From NCBI GenBank assembly GCA_963825315.1, contig CAWGST010000001.1:186001-250000 (forward strand): a DNA stretch of 64,000 bases. The letters are read 5' to 3'. The notes beneath the pieces were generated by a model, which ran no database searches, was not told the DNA's origin, and saw only the letters and a program-made list of their open reading frames with translations. Position 1 is the stretch's first letter. Each line of letters begins with the position of its first letter. Below are positions 55,001 through 63,766 of this stretch, piece by piece. The position numbers and the translations under genes were made by a program. Source of the stretch: DASRLE01 sp963825315. GTDB taxonomy: Bacteria > Verrucomicrobiota > Verrucomicrobiia > Limisphaerales > Palsa-1400.

Positions 55001-56672
55001 CGATGGTGGTTTCCGCCGAGGTGACCAACTCTTCGCGGATGCAATCAATGGGCGGATTGGTCACCTGGGCGAAGAGTTGTTGAAAATAACTGTAGAGCAG
55101 TTGCGGTTTGTTGGACAAGACCGCCGGGGGAGTGTCGCAACCCATCGAGCCTACCGCCTCGACTCCATCCCGGGCCATCGGCGCCATAATGATGCGCAAA
55201 TCTTCAAAGGTGTAAGCAAAGGCCTGCTGGCGTTGCAGCACGGGGTGACGGGGTGTTTCCGGTTCATGACCGGATTCCGCTGTCACCGTCGCCAACTCCA
55301 GCATGTGGCGGTTGAGCCAGTCGCGATAGGGCTGTTCGGTGGCGATCTTGAGCTTGATCTCCTCGTCGGCCACAATCCGGCCTTCTTCGGTGTCCACCAG
55401 GAACATGCGCCCCGGTTGGAGACGGCCTTTATGCAAAATGCGATCCGGGGGAATATCCAGCACGCCGACTTCCGAGGCCATGATGACCAAATCATCCTTG
55501 GTCACGTAATAGCGGGACGGACGCAAGCCGTTCCGATCCAGAACGGCGCCGATTTTTTTGCCATCGGTAAAGGCAATGGAAGCCGGGCCGTCCCACGGTT
55601 CCATCAAGCAACTGTGATATTCGTAGAAGGCCTTCTTCTCGTCGCTCATCGTGGCGTGATTGGCCCACGGTTCCGGAATCATCATCATGACGGCATGCGG
55701 CAGCGAACGGCCGGACAGGACGAGCATCTCGAGGCAATTATCGAACATGGCGGAATCGCTGCCGTCGGGGTTGATGACGGGGAGCAACTTCTTCAGGTCC
55801 TCGCCAAACAAATCGCTTTGGAACATGGCCTGGCGGGCGTGCATCCAATTGATGTTGCCGCGCAGGGTGTTGATTTCGCCGTTATGCGCGATGTAGCGAT
55901 AGGGATGAGCGCGGTCCCAACTGGGGAAGGTGTTGGTGGAGAAACGGGAATGGACCAGGGCCAGGGCGCTTTCCATCGCCGGGTTCCTGAGATCGGGATA
56001 AAATTGATCCATCTGCTCGGTCAGGAGCATTCCCTTATAGACCAGGGTGCGGCAGGAGAGGCTGGAAATATAAAACCAATGACCGCCCGTGACCCCGCTG
56101 TAACGGATGGCGCGCTCGCATCGTTTGCGGATGACATAGAGCTTGCGCTCGAAAGCCATGTCGTTCTCCAGCTTTGGATTGCGCCGGATGAAAGCCTGCT
56201 GCACGCACGGTTCGCCCGCCAGGGCCGTGGCCCCGAGGGAGGCGTTATCGGTCGGGACCGCGCGCCAGCCCAAAAACTTTTGCCCTTCCTCGACCACGAT
56301 GTTCTCGAACATCTTTTCACAGGTCCGGCGTTCGTTGGCATCGCGCGGCAGGAAGACCATGGCCACGCCGTAATCCCCCAGCGGCGGCAATTTGATTTTA
56401 TCCTTGCGCGAAACCTCCTTGAAAAAGCCGTGCGGAATCTGCATGAGAATACCCGCGCCATCGCCCGTATTGGCTTCGCACCCGCAGGCCCCGCGATGAT
56501 TGAGGTTGATCAAGGCCGTCAAAGCGTCGCGGATGATCTTGTGCGACTTTTTGCCCTTGATGTTGACGACAAAACCGACCCCGCAGGAATCGTGCTCGAA
56601 CTGCGGGTCATAAAGGCCCTGTTTCGGAGGCAATCCGATTTGTGGCGTCCGCTTTGTATCTTCCCGGCTCAT
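52046..56672 (-). CDS. gltB: glutamate synthase large subunit (frame broken)
   Basis: From the ATG at 56672: a short propeptide, then the class II amidotransferase whose catalytic cysteine follows HDS in HDSCGVGFVV, the central domain, the FMN-binding synthase domain with the 3Fe-4S cysteines in CIMMRVCHLNTCPVGVATQ, and the GXGXG C-terminal domain (GDSNDYLGKGLSGGKIILYP). One frame break near 52860, next to A- and G-rich runs, splits the gene between ...LCAPALERKEK and PPAIGIKNVNR. Rejoined length is about 1540 residues, standard. Makes two glutamates from glutamine and 2-oxoglutarate with GltD. Confidence 0.95.
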
Positions 56673-56824
56673 CTCGTTCGTCACATCAATCCATTCTAAA
56701 ATTTTACCATTCTTTACGAAAACTGCCCCGCGTTGCAACAACTGATTGAGAATTTTTTTAAAGGGGGGCGGCCATTGCGCAAGTCCGCGTCCTGCCTTAG
56801 CATGGAACATGGCTCAGGAAGCTT

Positions 56825-57490
56825 ATGGACTTTGACGTATCCAAACTCACCACTCATCAAACCTACAACCTGTTGATCGGCCTGGTTGCGCCCCGCCCCA
56901 TCGCGTGGATCACCAGCGTGGATTTGCAGGGCCGGCTCAATGCCGCGCCCTTTAGCGCCTACAATTATGTCGGCACCGACCCGCCCATCGTCGCCATCGG
57001 CGTTGGCAATCGTCCGGGGCCGGGAGTGATCGGCAAGGACACGGCGCAAAACATCCGCAACAAGCGGGAATTCGTCATCAACGTTGTCAACGAGGCGATG
57101 GCCGAAGCGATGGTCTTTTGCGCCATCGACTTTCCGCCTGGCGCCAACGAATTGGAGATGGCCGGCGTGCGGACCGCCCCGTCGTCCATTGTTTCCGTGC
57201 CGCGCATATTGGAATCCCCCGCCAGCCTGGAATGCCGCGAAATTACCACGATGGAAATTGGCCGTTCCCGGGTTATTTTGGGCCAGGTGGTGGCGATGCA
57301 CGTCAACGATGAATTTGTCGATGCGGCCGGCCCCTATATTCGGGCCGAGAAAATGCACGCCATTGGGCGGATGAACGGCATGGGCGCCTACATCAAGACC
57401 CGGGATTCATTTTTCCAAATCCCGCGAATGACCTACGAAGAATGGAAGCTGAAGAAAGGGAAAGAGAACACGCTCATTTCCACGGATTGA
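56825..57490 (+). CDS. flavin reductase-like (FMN-binding split barrel) protein
   Basis: 221 residues. LVAPRPIAWITSVDLQGRLNAAPFSAYNYVGTDPP is the conserved start of the flavin-reductase-like domain, and AEKMHAIGRMNGMGAYIKTRD its end. Binds FMN and probably reduces flavin or a small substrate with NAD(P)H. Divergent from gltB, sharing a 152-base gap. Its 3' end overlaps the broken PIN gene on the other strand by 17 bases. Confidence 0.88.
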   Translation: MDFDVSKLTTHQTYNLLIGLVAPRPIAWITSVDLQGRLNAAPFSAYNYVGTDPPIVAIGVGNRPGPGVIGKDTAQNIRNKREFVINVVNEAMAEAMVFCAIDFPPGANELEMAGVRTAPSSIVSVPRILESPASLECREITTMEIGRSRVILGQVVAMHVNDEFVDAAGPYIRAEKMHAIGRMNGMGAYIKTRDSFFQIPRMTYEEWKLKKGKENTLISTD

Positions 57491-57879
57491 GAACTTTGCA
57501 CCCCATGCGCTCGAATGGCGCAACGTCGCGCGTAACGACTTGACAGCCGCGTGAGCGGGCAATTGCGCCAATGAAGGAGTCGCGCAACGGCAATGGGGCG
57601 CTCGCAGTGGCAGTCAGTTCTCCCCAAATCGCCGCCGCGCGTAGATCAAAGTTCAACACGCGGTATTTCCGTGGCAGATTTGTCGCGATAATCTTGACGC
57701 GATTGTAGTCCCGGTGATTCGGCTCCAAGCTATGAAAACCGTTCCAGACCTCCCCCACCGAGATCGTGGTGATAAAAAGGTGGGCCGGGTCACTGAGCCT
57801 TAAGCCAAGTGATAAAACCGGGATTGGGGCGCGGCTTCTCCGTTTCGCTGACCGCATTCGTGTCCAGCACGAAGTTCAC
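57474..57879 (-). pseudogene. PIN-domain toxin (VapC type), frame broken
   Basis: From a GTG at 57879 that overlaps the antitoxin TGA: VNFVLDTNAVSETEKPRPNP then GFITWLKAQ and a TGA. In the next frame the protein goes on at once: DPAHLFITTISVGEVWNGFH and later PLRDSFIGAIARSRGCQVVTRD. One extra base near 57795 explains it. All PIN acidic residues are present when rejoined (about 134 residues). Either a sequence error or an inactivated toxin; a dead toxin beside a live antitoxin is a common outcome, so both remain open. Confidence 0.8.
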
Positions 57880-58133
57880 AATCGAAACGGCTTGACCAAA
57901 TCATCAGGCATCCGTGGCGGTTCCCAATCGGTGGTGAGCCGAACTGAATCCTGCCAAGCCTTCAACTTCTTCATGCGCTGGCGAGCGGTGCCTTTGCGCC
58001 ACCAGGGTTGGGAGCGCCGTTTCTTCACAGACGTTCCATTTGCCTGCCGCGCATCCAGCCAGCCCAACAATTCACGCGCCTGGGGAGCAGACATTTTTTT
58101 GACCTTTTTAACTGCGAGTTCAACCGTACTCAT
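57876..58133 (-). CDS. putative antitoxin of PIN pair
   Basis: 85 residues from the ATG at 58133, basic and helical (STVELAVKKVKKMSAPQARE, LLGWLDARQANG). It overlaps the PIN gene by GTGA. Resembles the small 'AVKKVKKMSAPQAREL' proteins that pair with PIN toxins; no named DNA-binding fold is certain. Confidence 0.68.
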   Translation of the reverse strand: MSTVELAVKKVKKMSAPQARELLGWLDARQANGTSVKKRRSQPWWRKGTARQRMKKLKAWQDSVRLTTDWEPPRMPDDLVKPFRL

Positions 58134-58189
58134 GCAATACACCTTACCAAGGAAACTGGTTTGTGGCAAGCCCGTTTTGTCTGACCCAT

Positions 58190-58278
58190 CCGACAAACAT
58201 TTTTTTCGCTGCCGTCGCTGAACACGACCGGCACAAGCAGAATATCTCCCGGAGAAGAGCTTCTGCTGGTTTACTCAT
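58190..58278 (-). pseudogene. remnant of MazF/PemK-type toxin
   Basis: An ATG at 58278 overlaps the stop of the preceding antitoxin, as expected for a toxin. In the frame one base off, the sequence reads PGDILLVPVVFSDGSEKNV, the conserved start of PemK/MazF toxins. The match ends there, so the gene is both shifted and truncated, and the rest of the domain is missing. Confidence 0.6.
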
Positions 58279-58465
58279 CGTCGTAGATGGCGTCTGCCGG
58301 AGAATACTGTTGGTCAAGCTGCATCGCGGAAAACCGGCTCCATTCTTTATCCTCCTTTTCGGCAGCCCGGCGAGTCAAAAGAAAATCAACGTAATGCAAC
58401 GCTTCCGTCTGGAGATTATCCGGCAGATGCTTTGTCTTTTCAAAAATCATCTCGGCGATGCTCAT
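58271..58465 (-). CDS. DUF2281-like small antitoxin
   Basis: 64 residues: MSIAEMIFEKTKHLPDNLQT then EALHYVDFLLTRRA and an acidic tail. The pattern 'LP..LQ.E.L.Y.DFLL' is that of DUF2281-type proteins, found before MazF/PemK or PIN toxins. The toxin that should follow is only a remnant, so this antitoxin is an orphan. Confidence 0.7.
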   Translation of the reverse strand: MSIAEMIFEKTKHLPDNLQTEALHYVDFLLTRRAAEKEDKEWSRFSAMQLDQQYSPADAIYDDE

Positions 58466-58483
58466 GAGGCAAAATGAAAAGGT

Positions 58484-58789
58484 TTAACGATTTGTTTGGG
58501 TTTGGCAGGACGACAATCTCCGCGCCGGACGCTTTGTGGTGCCTGAGCCGCGGATGGTTTTTACGATGAGGTCAATTTCAGCGAAGTCCTCAGATGTGGG
58601 TTCGCCCGCCGGTGAATGCCGGTCAATTCCCTGGAAGGCGCGTTCAAATGCCTGCATTTCCCGATCCCGTTCCGAGTCCTCCATCCGCCGCAATGCGCTG
58701 CGGATGACTTCGGCTTCATTTCCGAAACGGCCGCTGTCAACCTGCGCGGCCACAAAATCCTTGAGATGCTTGGGCAAGGAAACGTTCAT
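58484..58789 (-). CDS. ParD-type antitoxin, orphan
   Basis: 101 residues. MNVSLPKHLKDFVAAQVDSG then RFGNEAEVIRSALRRMED is the ribbon-helix-helix start of ParD/CopG antitoxins. A ParE toxin would be expected after it, but the next gene is the DUF2281-like antitoxin. The last 20 residues (ARRLSSCQTQTNR) look unlike ParD ends and may reflect fusion to foreign sequence. Confidence 0.78.
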   Translation of the reverse strand: MNVSLPKHLKDFVAAQVDSGRFGNEAEVIRSALRRMEDSERDREMQAFERAFQGIDRHSPAGEPTSEDFAEIDLIVKTIRGSGTTKRPARRLSSCQTQTNR

Positions 58790-58883
58790 GAGCAGAATAT
58801 ATCATCACCCGCCCCGGATGGCAATGCGCCGCTCTTTTCGCTCCACTTTCTCCATTCTTCACTCTAAATTCTTAAATGTTGGG

Positions 58884-58960
<77 letters not shown>

Positions 58961-59112
58961 CTTTGGAAGGGCTGAAGGAAGAAGGAAGAATTAAGAAGTC
59001 GGAAAAATCGAGTCGGTTTCTTCATGTTTCTTAATTCTAACTTCTTAATTCTTAATTTTTTAGCAGCAATGGAGGATTGAAATAATGGAGCGGGGAGGAT
59101 ACCTCTGCTCGC

Positions 59113-60528
59113 ATGGCGTTGAGATTCTTCAATACCCTGTCTCGATCTTTGCAGGAATTTGTCCCGCTCGAGGCGGACGCGAAACGAGCCGGCCTCTATT
59201 GCTGCGGGCCGACCGTGCATGATTTTGCGCATATCGGGAATTTCCGCACCTTCGTCTTCACCGACCTTGTCCGGCGCTGCCTGGAATGCAAAGGGTATGC
59301 CGTGCGCCACGTCATGAACATCACTGACGTCGAGGACAAGATCATCCAGCGCGTTACGGAAACAAATGCCTCGTTGCGCGACTACACCGCAAAATATGAG
59401 GCGGCCTTCTTTGAAGATTTCCAGGCGCTGGGCTGTCTGCGTCCGCACGAAACGCCCCGCGCCACCGACTGCATCGCGGACATTATTTCCCTGATCGGGA
59501 AATTGATGGCGCGCGGCATGGCCTATCGCGCCGCGGACAGCTCGGTCTATTTCAGCATCGAAAAATACCGGGCCTCCGGCTGCCGTTATGGACAATTGCT
59601 CAAACTGAACTTTGAGGAAATGCGGCCGGGCCAGAGGGTGAGCAGCGATGAATACGCCAAGGAAGCGGTGGCTGATTTTGCGCTCTGGAAAGCGCGCGTC
59701 CCGGCGGATGGCCGCGTTTTCTGGCCCAGCCCCTGGGGCGAAGGGCGCCCCGGCTGGCATATCGAGTGCAGCGCGATGAGCATGAAACTGCTCGGACCAA
59801 GCTTCGATCTGCACATGGGGGGCGAAGACTTGATTTTCCCGCACCATGAAGATGAAATCGCCCAAAGCGAAGGGGCCGGCCTGCAAGCGCCCCATCAACC
59901 GTTTGTCAAGTATTGGTTGCACGGGGCGCATCTTCTGGTCGAAGGCAACAAGATGAGCAAATCGCTCGGCAATTATTTCACAGTGCGCGATTTGCTGGGC
60001 AAAGGGTTCAATGGCCGCGAGATCCGTTATCTGCTGCTGACGGCGCACTATCGGGAGTCCTTCAATTTCACCCTCGACGGCCTGCGGGCCGCGCGCACCG
60101 CCTTGGGCCGTCTGGATGAATGCCTGGGCAAGTTGCGTGAAGCCGCCGCCGGCGCCACCGCGCCGCCTGACGGGAACCTCCTGCAACAATTCACCGCCGC
60201 GCTGGACGAGGATTTCAATGTCTCCGCCGCCTGGGGCGCCATTTTTGAATGGGTGCGCAACAATAACCGGCTCGCCGCTACTGGCGAACTGCGTCCTGAA
60301 CAAGCGGCCGCCGGATTGGCGGCGTGGCAAAAAATTGTTTCAGTTTTGGGTCTAGCGCCCATTGAGACTGCCGGGATACCGCCGCATTGTCTGGCCCTGT
60401 TGGAACAACGCGAAGCGGCGCGCAAGGCAAAAGACTTCAAGCGCGCCGACGCCTTGCGCGATCAACTCAAAAGCGAAGGATGGATCATCGAAGACACGCC
60501 CAAGGGAGCGCGTTTGAAACGGTTTTAA
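59113..60528 (+). CDS. cysS: cysteinyl-tRNA synthetase
   Basis: 471 residues. Zinc-site cysteine in GLYCCGPTVHD, the HIGH motif as HIGN at 40-43, GWHIECSAMSMKLLG, HMGGEDLIFPHHEDEIAQSE and KMSKSLGN at about 280 identify class I CysRS, with the C-terminal helical domain ending RKAKDFKRADALRDQL. Charges tRNA-Cys in the cytosol. Two bases after its stop region the tmk gene begins. Confidence 0.96.
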   Translation: MALRFFNTLSRSLQEFVPLEADAKRAGLYCCGPTVHDFAHIGNFRTFVFTDLVRRCLECKGYAVRHVMNITDVEDKIIQRVTETNASLRDYTAKYEAAFFEDFQALGCLRPHETPRATDCIADIISLIGKLMARGMAYRAADSSVYFSIEKYRASGCRYGQLLKLNFEEMRPGQRVSSDEYAKEAVADFALWKARVPADGRVFWPSPWGEGRPGWHIECSAMSMKLLGPSFDLHMGGEDLIFPHHEDEIAQSEGAGLQAPHQPFVKYWLHGAHLLVEGNKMSKSLGNYFTVRDLLGKGFNGREIRYLLLTAHYRESFNFTLDGLRAARTALGRLDECLGKLREAAAGATAPPDGNLLQQFTAALDEDFNVSAAWGAIFEWVRNNNRLAATGELRPEQAAAGLAAWQKIVSVLGLAPIETAGIPPHCLALLEQREAARKAKDFKRADALRDQLKSEGWIIEDTPKGARLKRF

Positions 60529-60530
60529 AT

Positions 60531-61190
60531 ATGCGCGGATTGTTTATTACGTTCGAAGGAACCGAAGGCAGCGGAAAATCGACCCAAGTTGCCCTGCTGG
60601 CCGGGCGGCTGACCGGTTTGGGTCACACGGTCCGCGCCTTGCGCGAGCCGGGGGGGACACCCATCGGCGAAGAAATTCGCCACACGCTCAAGCACAGCGA
60701 TGTCAACCACGGCATGACTCCCGAGACGGAATTGCTTTTGATGAACGCCAGCCGCGCCCAATTGGTGCGGGAAGTCATACGCCCCGCTCTGAGCAGCGGC
60801 GTCATTGTCTTGTGCGATCGATTCTACGATTCGACCACAGCCTACCAGGGCTATGGCCGCGGGTTGGATCTGGAGGTGGTTCGGCAGACCATCGCCTGCG
60901 CCGTCGGAGAGACCCGGCCCGATCTGACCTTGCTCCTGACGGTCCCCGTCAAGATGAGCGAGGCCCGCCGGCAGGGCCGGCTGCTCCCCGGCCTGGAAAA
61001 TGTGAGGGACCGCATGGAAGAAGCGGACCGGGGCTTTTTTGAGCGGGTTGATGAAGGCTATGGAAAGTTGGCCGTCACCGAACCGGACCGCATCAGGATC
61101 ATTGATGCCACCTTGCCGGTTGACCGTGTCAGCCAGGCCGTCTGGATGGCGGTCGAACCTTTGCTGTCGCGGGTCCAGGGTTGGCGATGA
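60531..61190 (+). CDS. tmk: thymidylate kinase
   Basis: 219 residues from the ATG at 60531, 2 bases after the cysS stop. P-loop FEGTEGSGKST, RALREPGGTPIGEEIR, the DRF motif CDRFYDSTTAYQGYGRGLD and the LID segment RRQGRLLPGLE. Phosphorylates dTMP to dTDP. Arginine-rich LID and P-loop composition suggest a standard bacterial TMPK. Confidence 0.95.
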   Translation: MRGLFITFEGTEGSGKSTQVALLAGRLTGLGHTVRALREPGGTPIGEEIRHTLKHSDVNHGMTPETELLLMNASRAQLVREVIRPALSSGVIVLCDRFYDSTTAYQGYGRGLDLEVVRQTIACAVGETRPDLTLLLTVPVKMSEARRQGRLLPGLENVRDRMEEADRGFFERVDEGYGKLAVTEPDRIRIIDATLPVDRVSQAVWMAVEPLLSRVQGWR

Positions 61191-61275
61191 AATCCGCGGC
61201 GATGAAATCCGGCGGTTGACAAAACAGCGGCATCCGCTACCGTTACCGGCTCCAGGAAGAAATTGAGTTTTTAAT

Positions 61276-61549
61276 ATGCCGAATACAAAATCAGCCGAAC
61301 GGCGCATGCGCAACAGCGCCCGCAAGAGCCTGCAAAATCGCAAGGTCAAATCCCGTTTGCACAATTTGGAAAAAAAGTATGCCGAACTGCTCGGCGCGGG
61401 AAAAAAAGAGGATGCGGCCGCGACCTTCCGCGCGCTCAGTTCCACGCTGGACAAGGCGGCCAAAACGGGCGTGATCCACCGGGCGCGCGCCAACCGCTCC
61501 AAATCCCGCTTGAGCGTGCGTTTGCATGCCGCCGCCGCCGCCCAAGTAA
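61276..61549 (+). CDS. rpsT: 30S ribosomal protein S20 (end of frame broken)
   Basis: MPNTKSAERRMRNSARKSLQ, FRALSSTLDKAAKTG and HRARANRSKSRLSVRL are the S20 signatures; it binds 16S rRNA in early assembly. As given, the frame runs past a (GCC)n tract at 61528-61543 and reads on for 200 codons antisense to the gspK-like gene. With one base removed from the tract it ends at TAA 61547-61549, giving about 90 residues, the normal S20 length. Confidence 0.9.
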
Positions 61550-61569
61550 TTTTCATTCCCAGTAAAACT

Positions 61570-62685
61570 TCACGCACTGAAGCAACTGGCCGCCGCCACC
61601 CCGCGGCTGACGATGCCGTGGAAGGTGCGGTGGTAATCATTGATGTAGGCGTCCACCGTGACATCGAAGACATAACTGCGCACACCGACGTAATTGCCCA
61701 ACGCTGCGGTTCCCACGCCCGCACCCAAGAATTCGCTCAACTGGCCGGGATTCTGCAGCGGGACATCGTCATCGGTGCCATCCTGTCCGTCCGGACCCGT
61801 GCGGCCCTCGAGGATTCGCGCGGCGACGGCCTCGTCAAGGCCCGGGATCAATTGCAGCGTTTTGAGCGAAGCGGTGTTGATGTTGAGCGGGCCGCCCATG
61901 GCGCAAAAGAGGTCATACAAACCGACCGGGTATTGGGGCTGATCGCCGTTGCGGAAACCGGCCCCGCTCCGGTTCATGGTGGCTTGGTCGAAGGCGCCGC
62001 CGCCGTGTTGCTGGTAGGCGGAGACGGGATGGTTGGTCGAATTGGATCCCCAAAAGATTTCCGGCGTGACGCCTTTGATCAGCAGCAATTCCGAGATGTC
62101 ATCGATGGGGCCGTTTTTGCAATAATACGGCGGGTTTAAATGCAGGTAGTAATCGCTTTTCGCGCCGCTAAACCCCGCGGCTTCACTGGGGTTGATCCAA
62201 TCCAGAATGGAGTCAATAATAGTGGAGGACTGCTCGGCATCGGTCACCCCCACCTCGGCCAGGGCCTTTTGCAAAATCTCCTTCTGCGGGCTTTTTGGGT
62301 TGGCCACCATGTTGATGTCCCACTTCCGTTCCATGTCGGTGATGGTCACGCTGATGCGGCCCGGGCCCAGCGGCACATCCTTGAGCGGGATATTTTCGAC
62401 ATCGTTGCTGCACGGGGAGGTTCCCCCCGCCCAAAATTGATTCAGGGCGTCGATGTTTTTCTGTTCGGCGCATTTATTGGCCAGGGCGTAGCGGGCCAAT
62501 TCGATGCCCGACCGGCCCATCCATTCCATTTGCGCGTCGTAATCGGTGTTTCGCGCCAGACGCATTTCCGTGCTCATGGAAATGGCCAGGCTGCCGACGA
62601 TGGCCGAAAGCACGATGATGGTCAGCATGACCAGCACCAAGGCGATGCCGCGGCGGGAAGTGCAACTGTTGAGGCGCGTTTTCAA
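61570..62685 (-). CDS. type II secretion GspK-like minor pseudopilin
   Basis: 371 residues. Prepilin-like N-terminus (RRGIALVLVMLTIIVLSAIVG) without glutamate at +5, as is usual for GspK, then a large soluble domain with ITDMERKWDINMV, DSILDWINPSE and GPLNINTASLKTLQLIPGLDE (helix-hairpin-helix-like, GspK typical). GspK caps the pseudopilus tip with GspI and GspJ. The ATG overlaps the gspJ-like stop by ATGA. Confidence 0.88.
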   Translation of the reverse strand: MKTRLNSCTSRRGIALVLVMLTIIVLSAIVGSLAISMSTEMRLARNTDYDAQMEWMGRSGIELARYALANKCAEQKNIDALNQFWAGGTSPCSNDVENIPLKDVPLGPGRISVTITDMERKWDINMVANPKSPQKEILQKALAEVGVTDAEQSSTIIDSILDWINPSEAAGFSGAKSDYYLHLNPPYYCKNGPIDDISELLLIKGVTPEIFWGSNSTNHPVSAYQQHGGGAFDQATMNRSGAGFRNGDQPQYPVGLYDLFCAMGGPLNINTASLKTLQLIPGLDEAVAARILEGRTGPDGQDGTDDDVPLQNPGQLSEFLGAGVGTAALGNYVGVRSYVFDVTVDAYINDYHRTFHGIVSRGVAAASCFSA

Positions 62686-63340
62686 TGGGCTTTGGCGGGC
62701 ATGGCGATGGTGCGAACAATTAAATCGTACGGCACGTCCGAACGATCCGCCGGATGGCCCACGCCGAGAGTGACCCGGATCATGGGCGGAAAGGCATTGG
62801 TGACAAGCAACTCAGTCGCCCAATCGCCATCCTGTTCAGACCAGAATTCCAACATGAAGATGCTCACATCGCGCGCCAGGGTGATGGGGTAGGGGGTGTT
62901 TTGATCGTCGAGCGCCTCCAACAGCGGCGATTGATTCATGACCAGATTGTTCGTGCCGTCAACGTTTTCAACATCGAAGGTGACCCGCCGCATGACGTTG
63001 TCACCAAACAACCCGGACCCGGGAAGTCCGCCGGCGGGTGCGCCGCCACACTCAGCGAGGCGAACTTGCCGCTGGTGTCGGTCAGAAAGGCGTAATACTG
63101 GATGCTGTAGGGATTGGCGGAAATCTCGGAACTGGTCAGCGCGTCCTCCACGGTTCTCATGCCGACGCGCGCCCGTTGCGCGGCGGCGGCGGCGTTCTCC
63201 GCGATAATCTTGCCGTTGACCACGCATCTCCAACAGGCAATGACGCTGCCCATGACCAGCATAAAAAGAGCGATCGAGACCATGACTTCGATCAGGGTAA
63301 ACCCGGGATGATTTCTGCGGCTGGAAAATTTCGCTGGCAT
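62682..63340 (-). CDS. type II secretion GspJ-like minor pseudopilin (frame broken)
   Basis: Prepilin peptidase site PG|FTLIEVMVSIALFMLVMG with glutamate at +5. One frame break near 63025-63035 (PADFPGPGCL, then in the other frame LPGSGLFGDNVMRRV). Rejoined length is about 218 residues, right for GspJ. The C-terminus (PPMIRVTLGVG) matches the family's last strand. Part of the tip complex with the I- and K-like proteins. Confidence 0.83.
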
Positions 63341-63349
63341 CGCTCCAAA

Positions 63350-63766
63350 TCAGTGTAATCCCAGGTGGCTGGTCTGCGAATCGGGGCGGTAGAAAAGGAC
63401 GGTCAAGACGGAATCCGGTTTGCCGCCGGGGTTGATCACCGCTATTTCGACCTGAAACAGGCCGTTGGTGGCCGCTTCGGTGGTCTGCGAAATCCATCGG
63501 TAGCCCTCATAGACTGGGATATCACTAAAGTTTCCGGAGTCGCTGCCTTCTTCCAATTTGTTCGTGAGCGACAATTGCGCGGCCACCATGCCGGCCGTCG
63601 GGCCGCTGTTGCGCAAAATGGAAGCCGCGTGAAGTGACGAACTGAGCACGCCTAGAATGGTGAACATGGCCATGAAAAAAATGGCGACGGCGATCATCAC
63701 CTCCATGAGAGTGAAAGCGGCCTGGCCGGCGCGGCGTTCGCCGCGGTTTTGATCGGGCAATTTCAT
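63350..63766 (-). CDS. type II secretion GspI-like minor pseudopilin
   Basis: 138 residues. N-terminal QAAFTLMEVMIAVAIFFMAM is a prepilin helix with glutamate at +5, though alanine stands where glycine is usual before the cleavage point. Length and position before the gspJ-like gene fit GspI. Ten bases separate the two. Confidence 0.82.
   Translation of the reverse strand: MKLPDQNRGERRAGQAAFTLMEVMIAVAIFFMAMFTILGVLSSSLHAASILRNSGPTAGMVAAQLSLTNKLEEGSDSGNFSDIPVYEGYRWISQTTEAATNGLFQVEIAVINPGGKPDSVLTVLFYRPDSQTSHLGLH

Noticed and set aside
53400..56699. 1099-codon plus-strand frame opposite gltB
   Set aside because: Antisense shadow of a GC-rich conserved gene; the minus strand carries clear glutamate synthase motifs throughout.
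61276..62139. 287-residue S20 fusion protein
   Set aside because: Only the first 90 or so residues are S20; the rest is antisense to the gspK-like gene after a GCC-tract slip.
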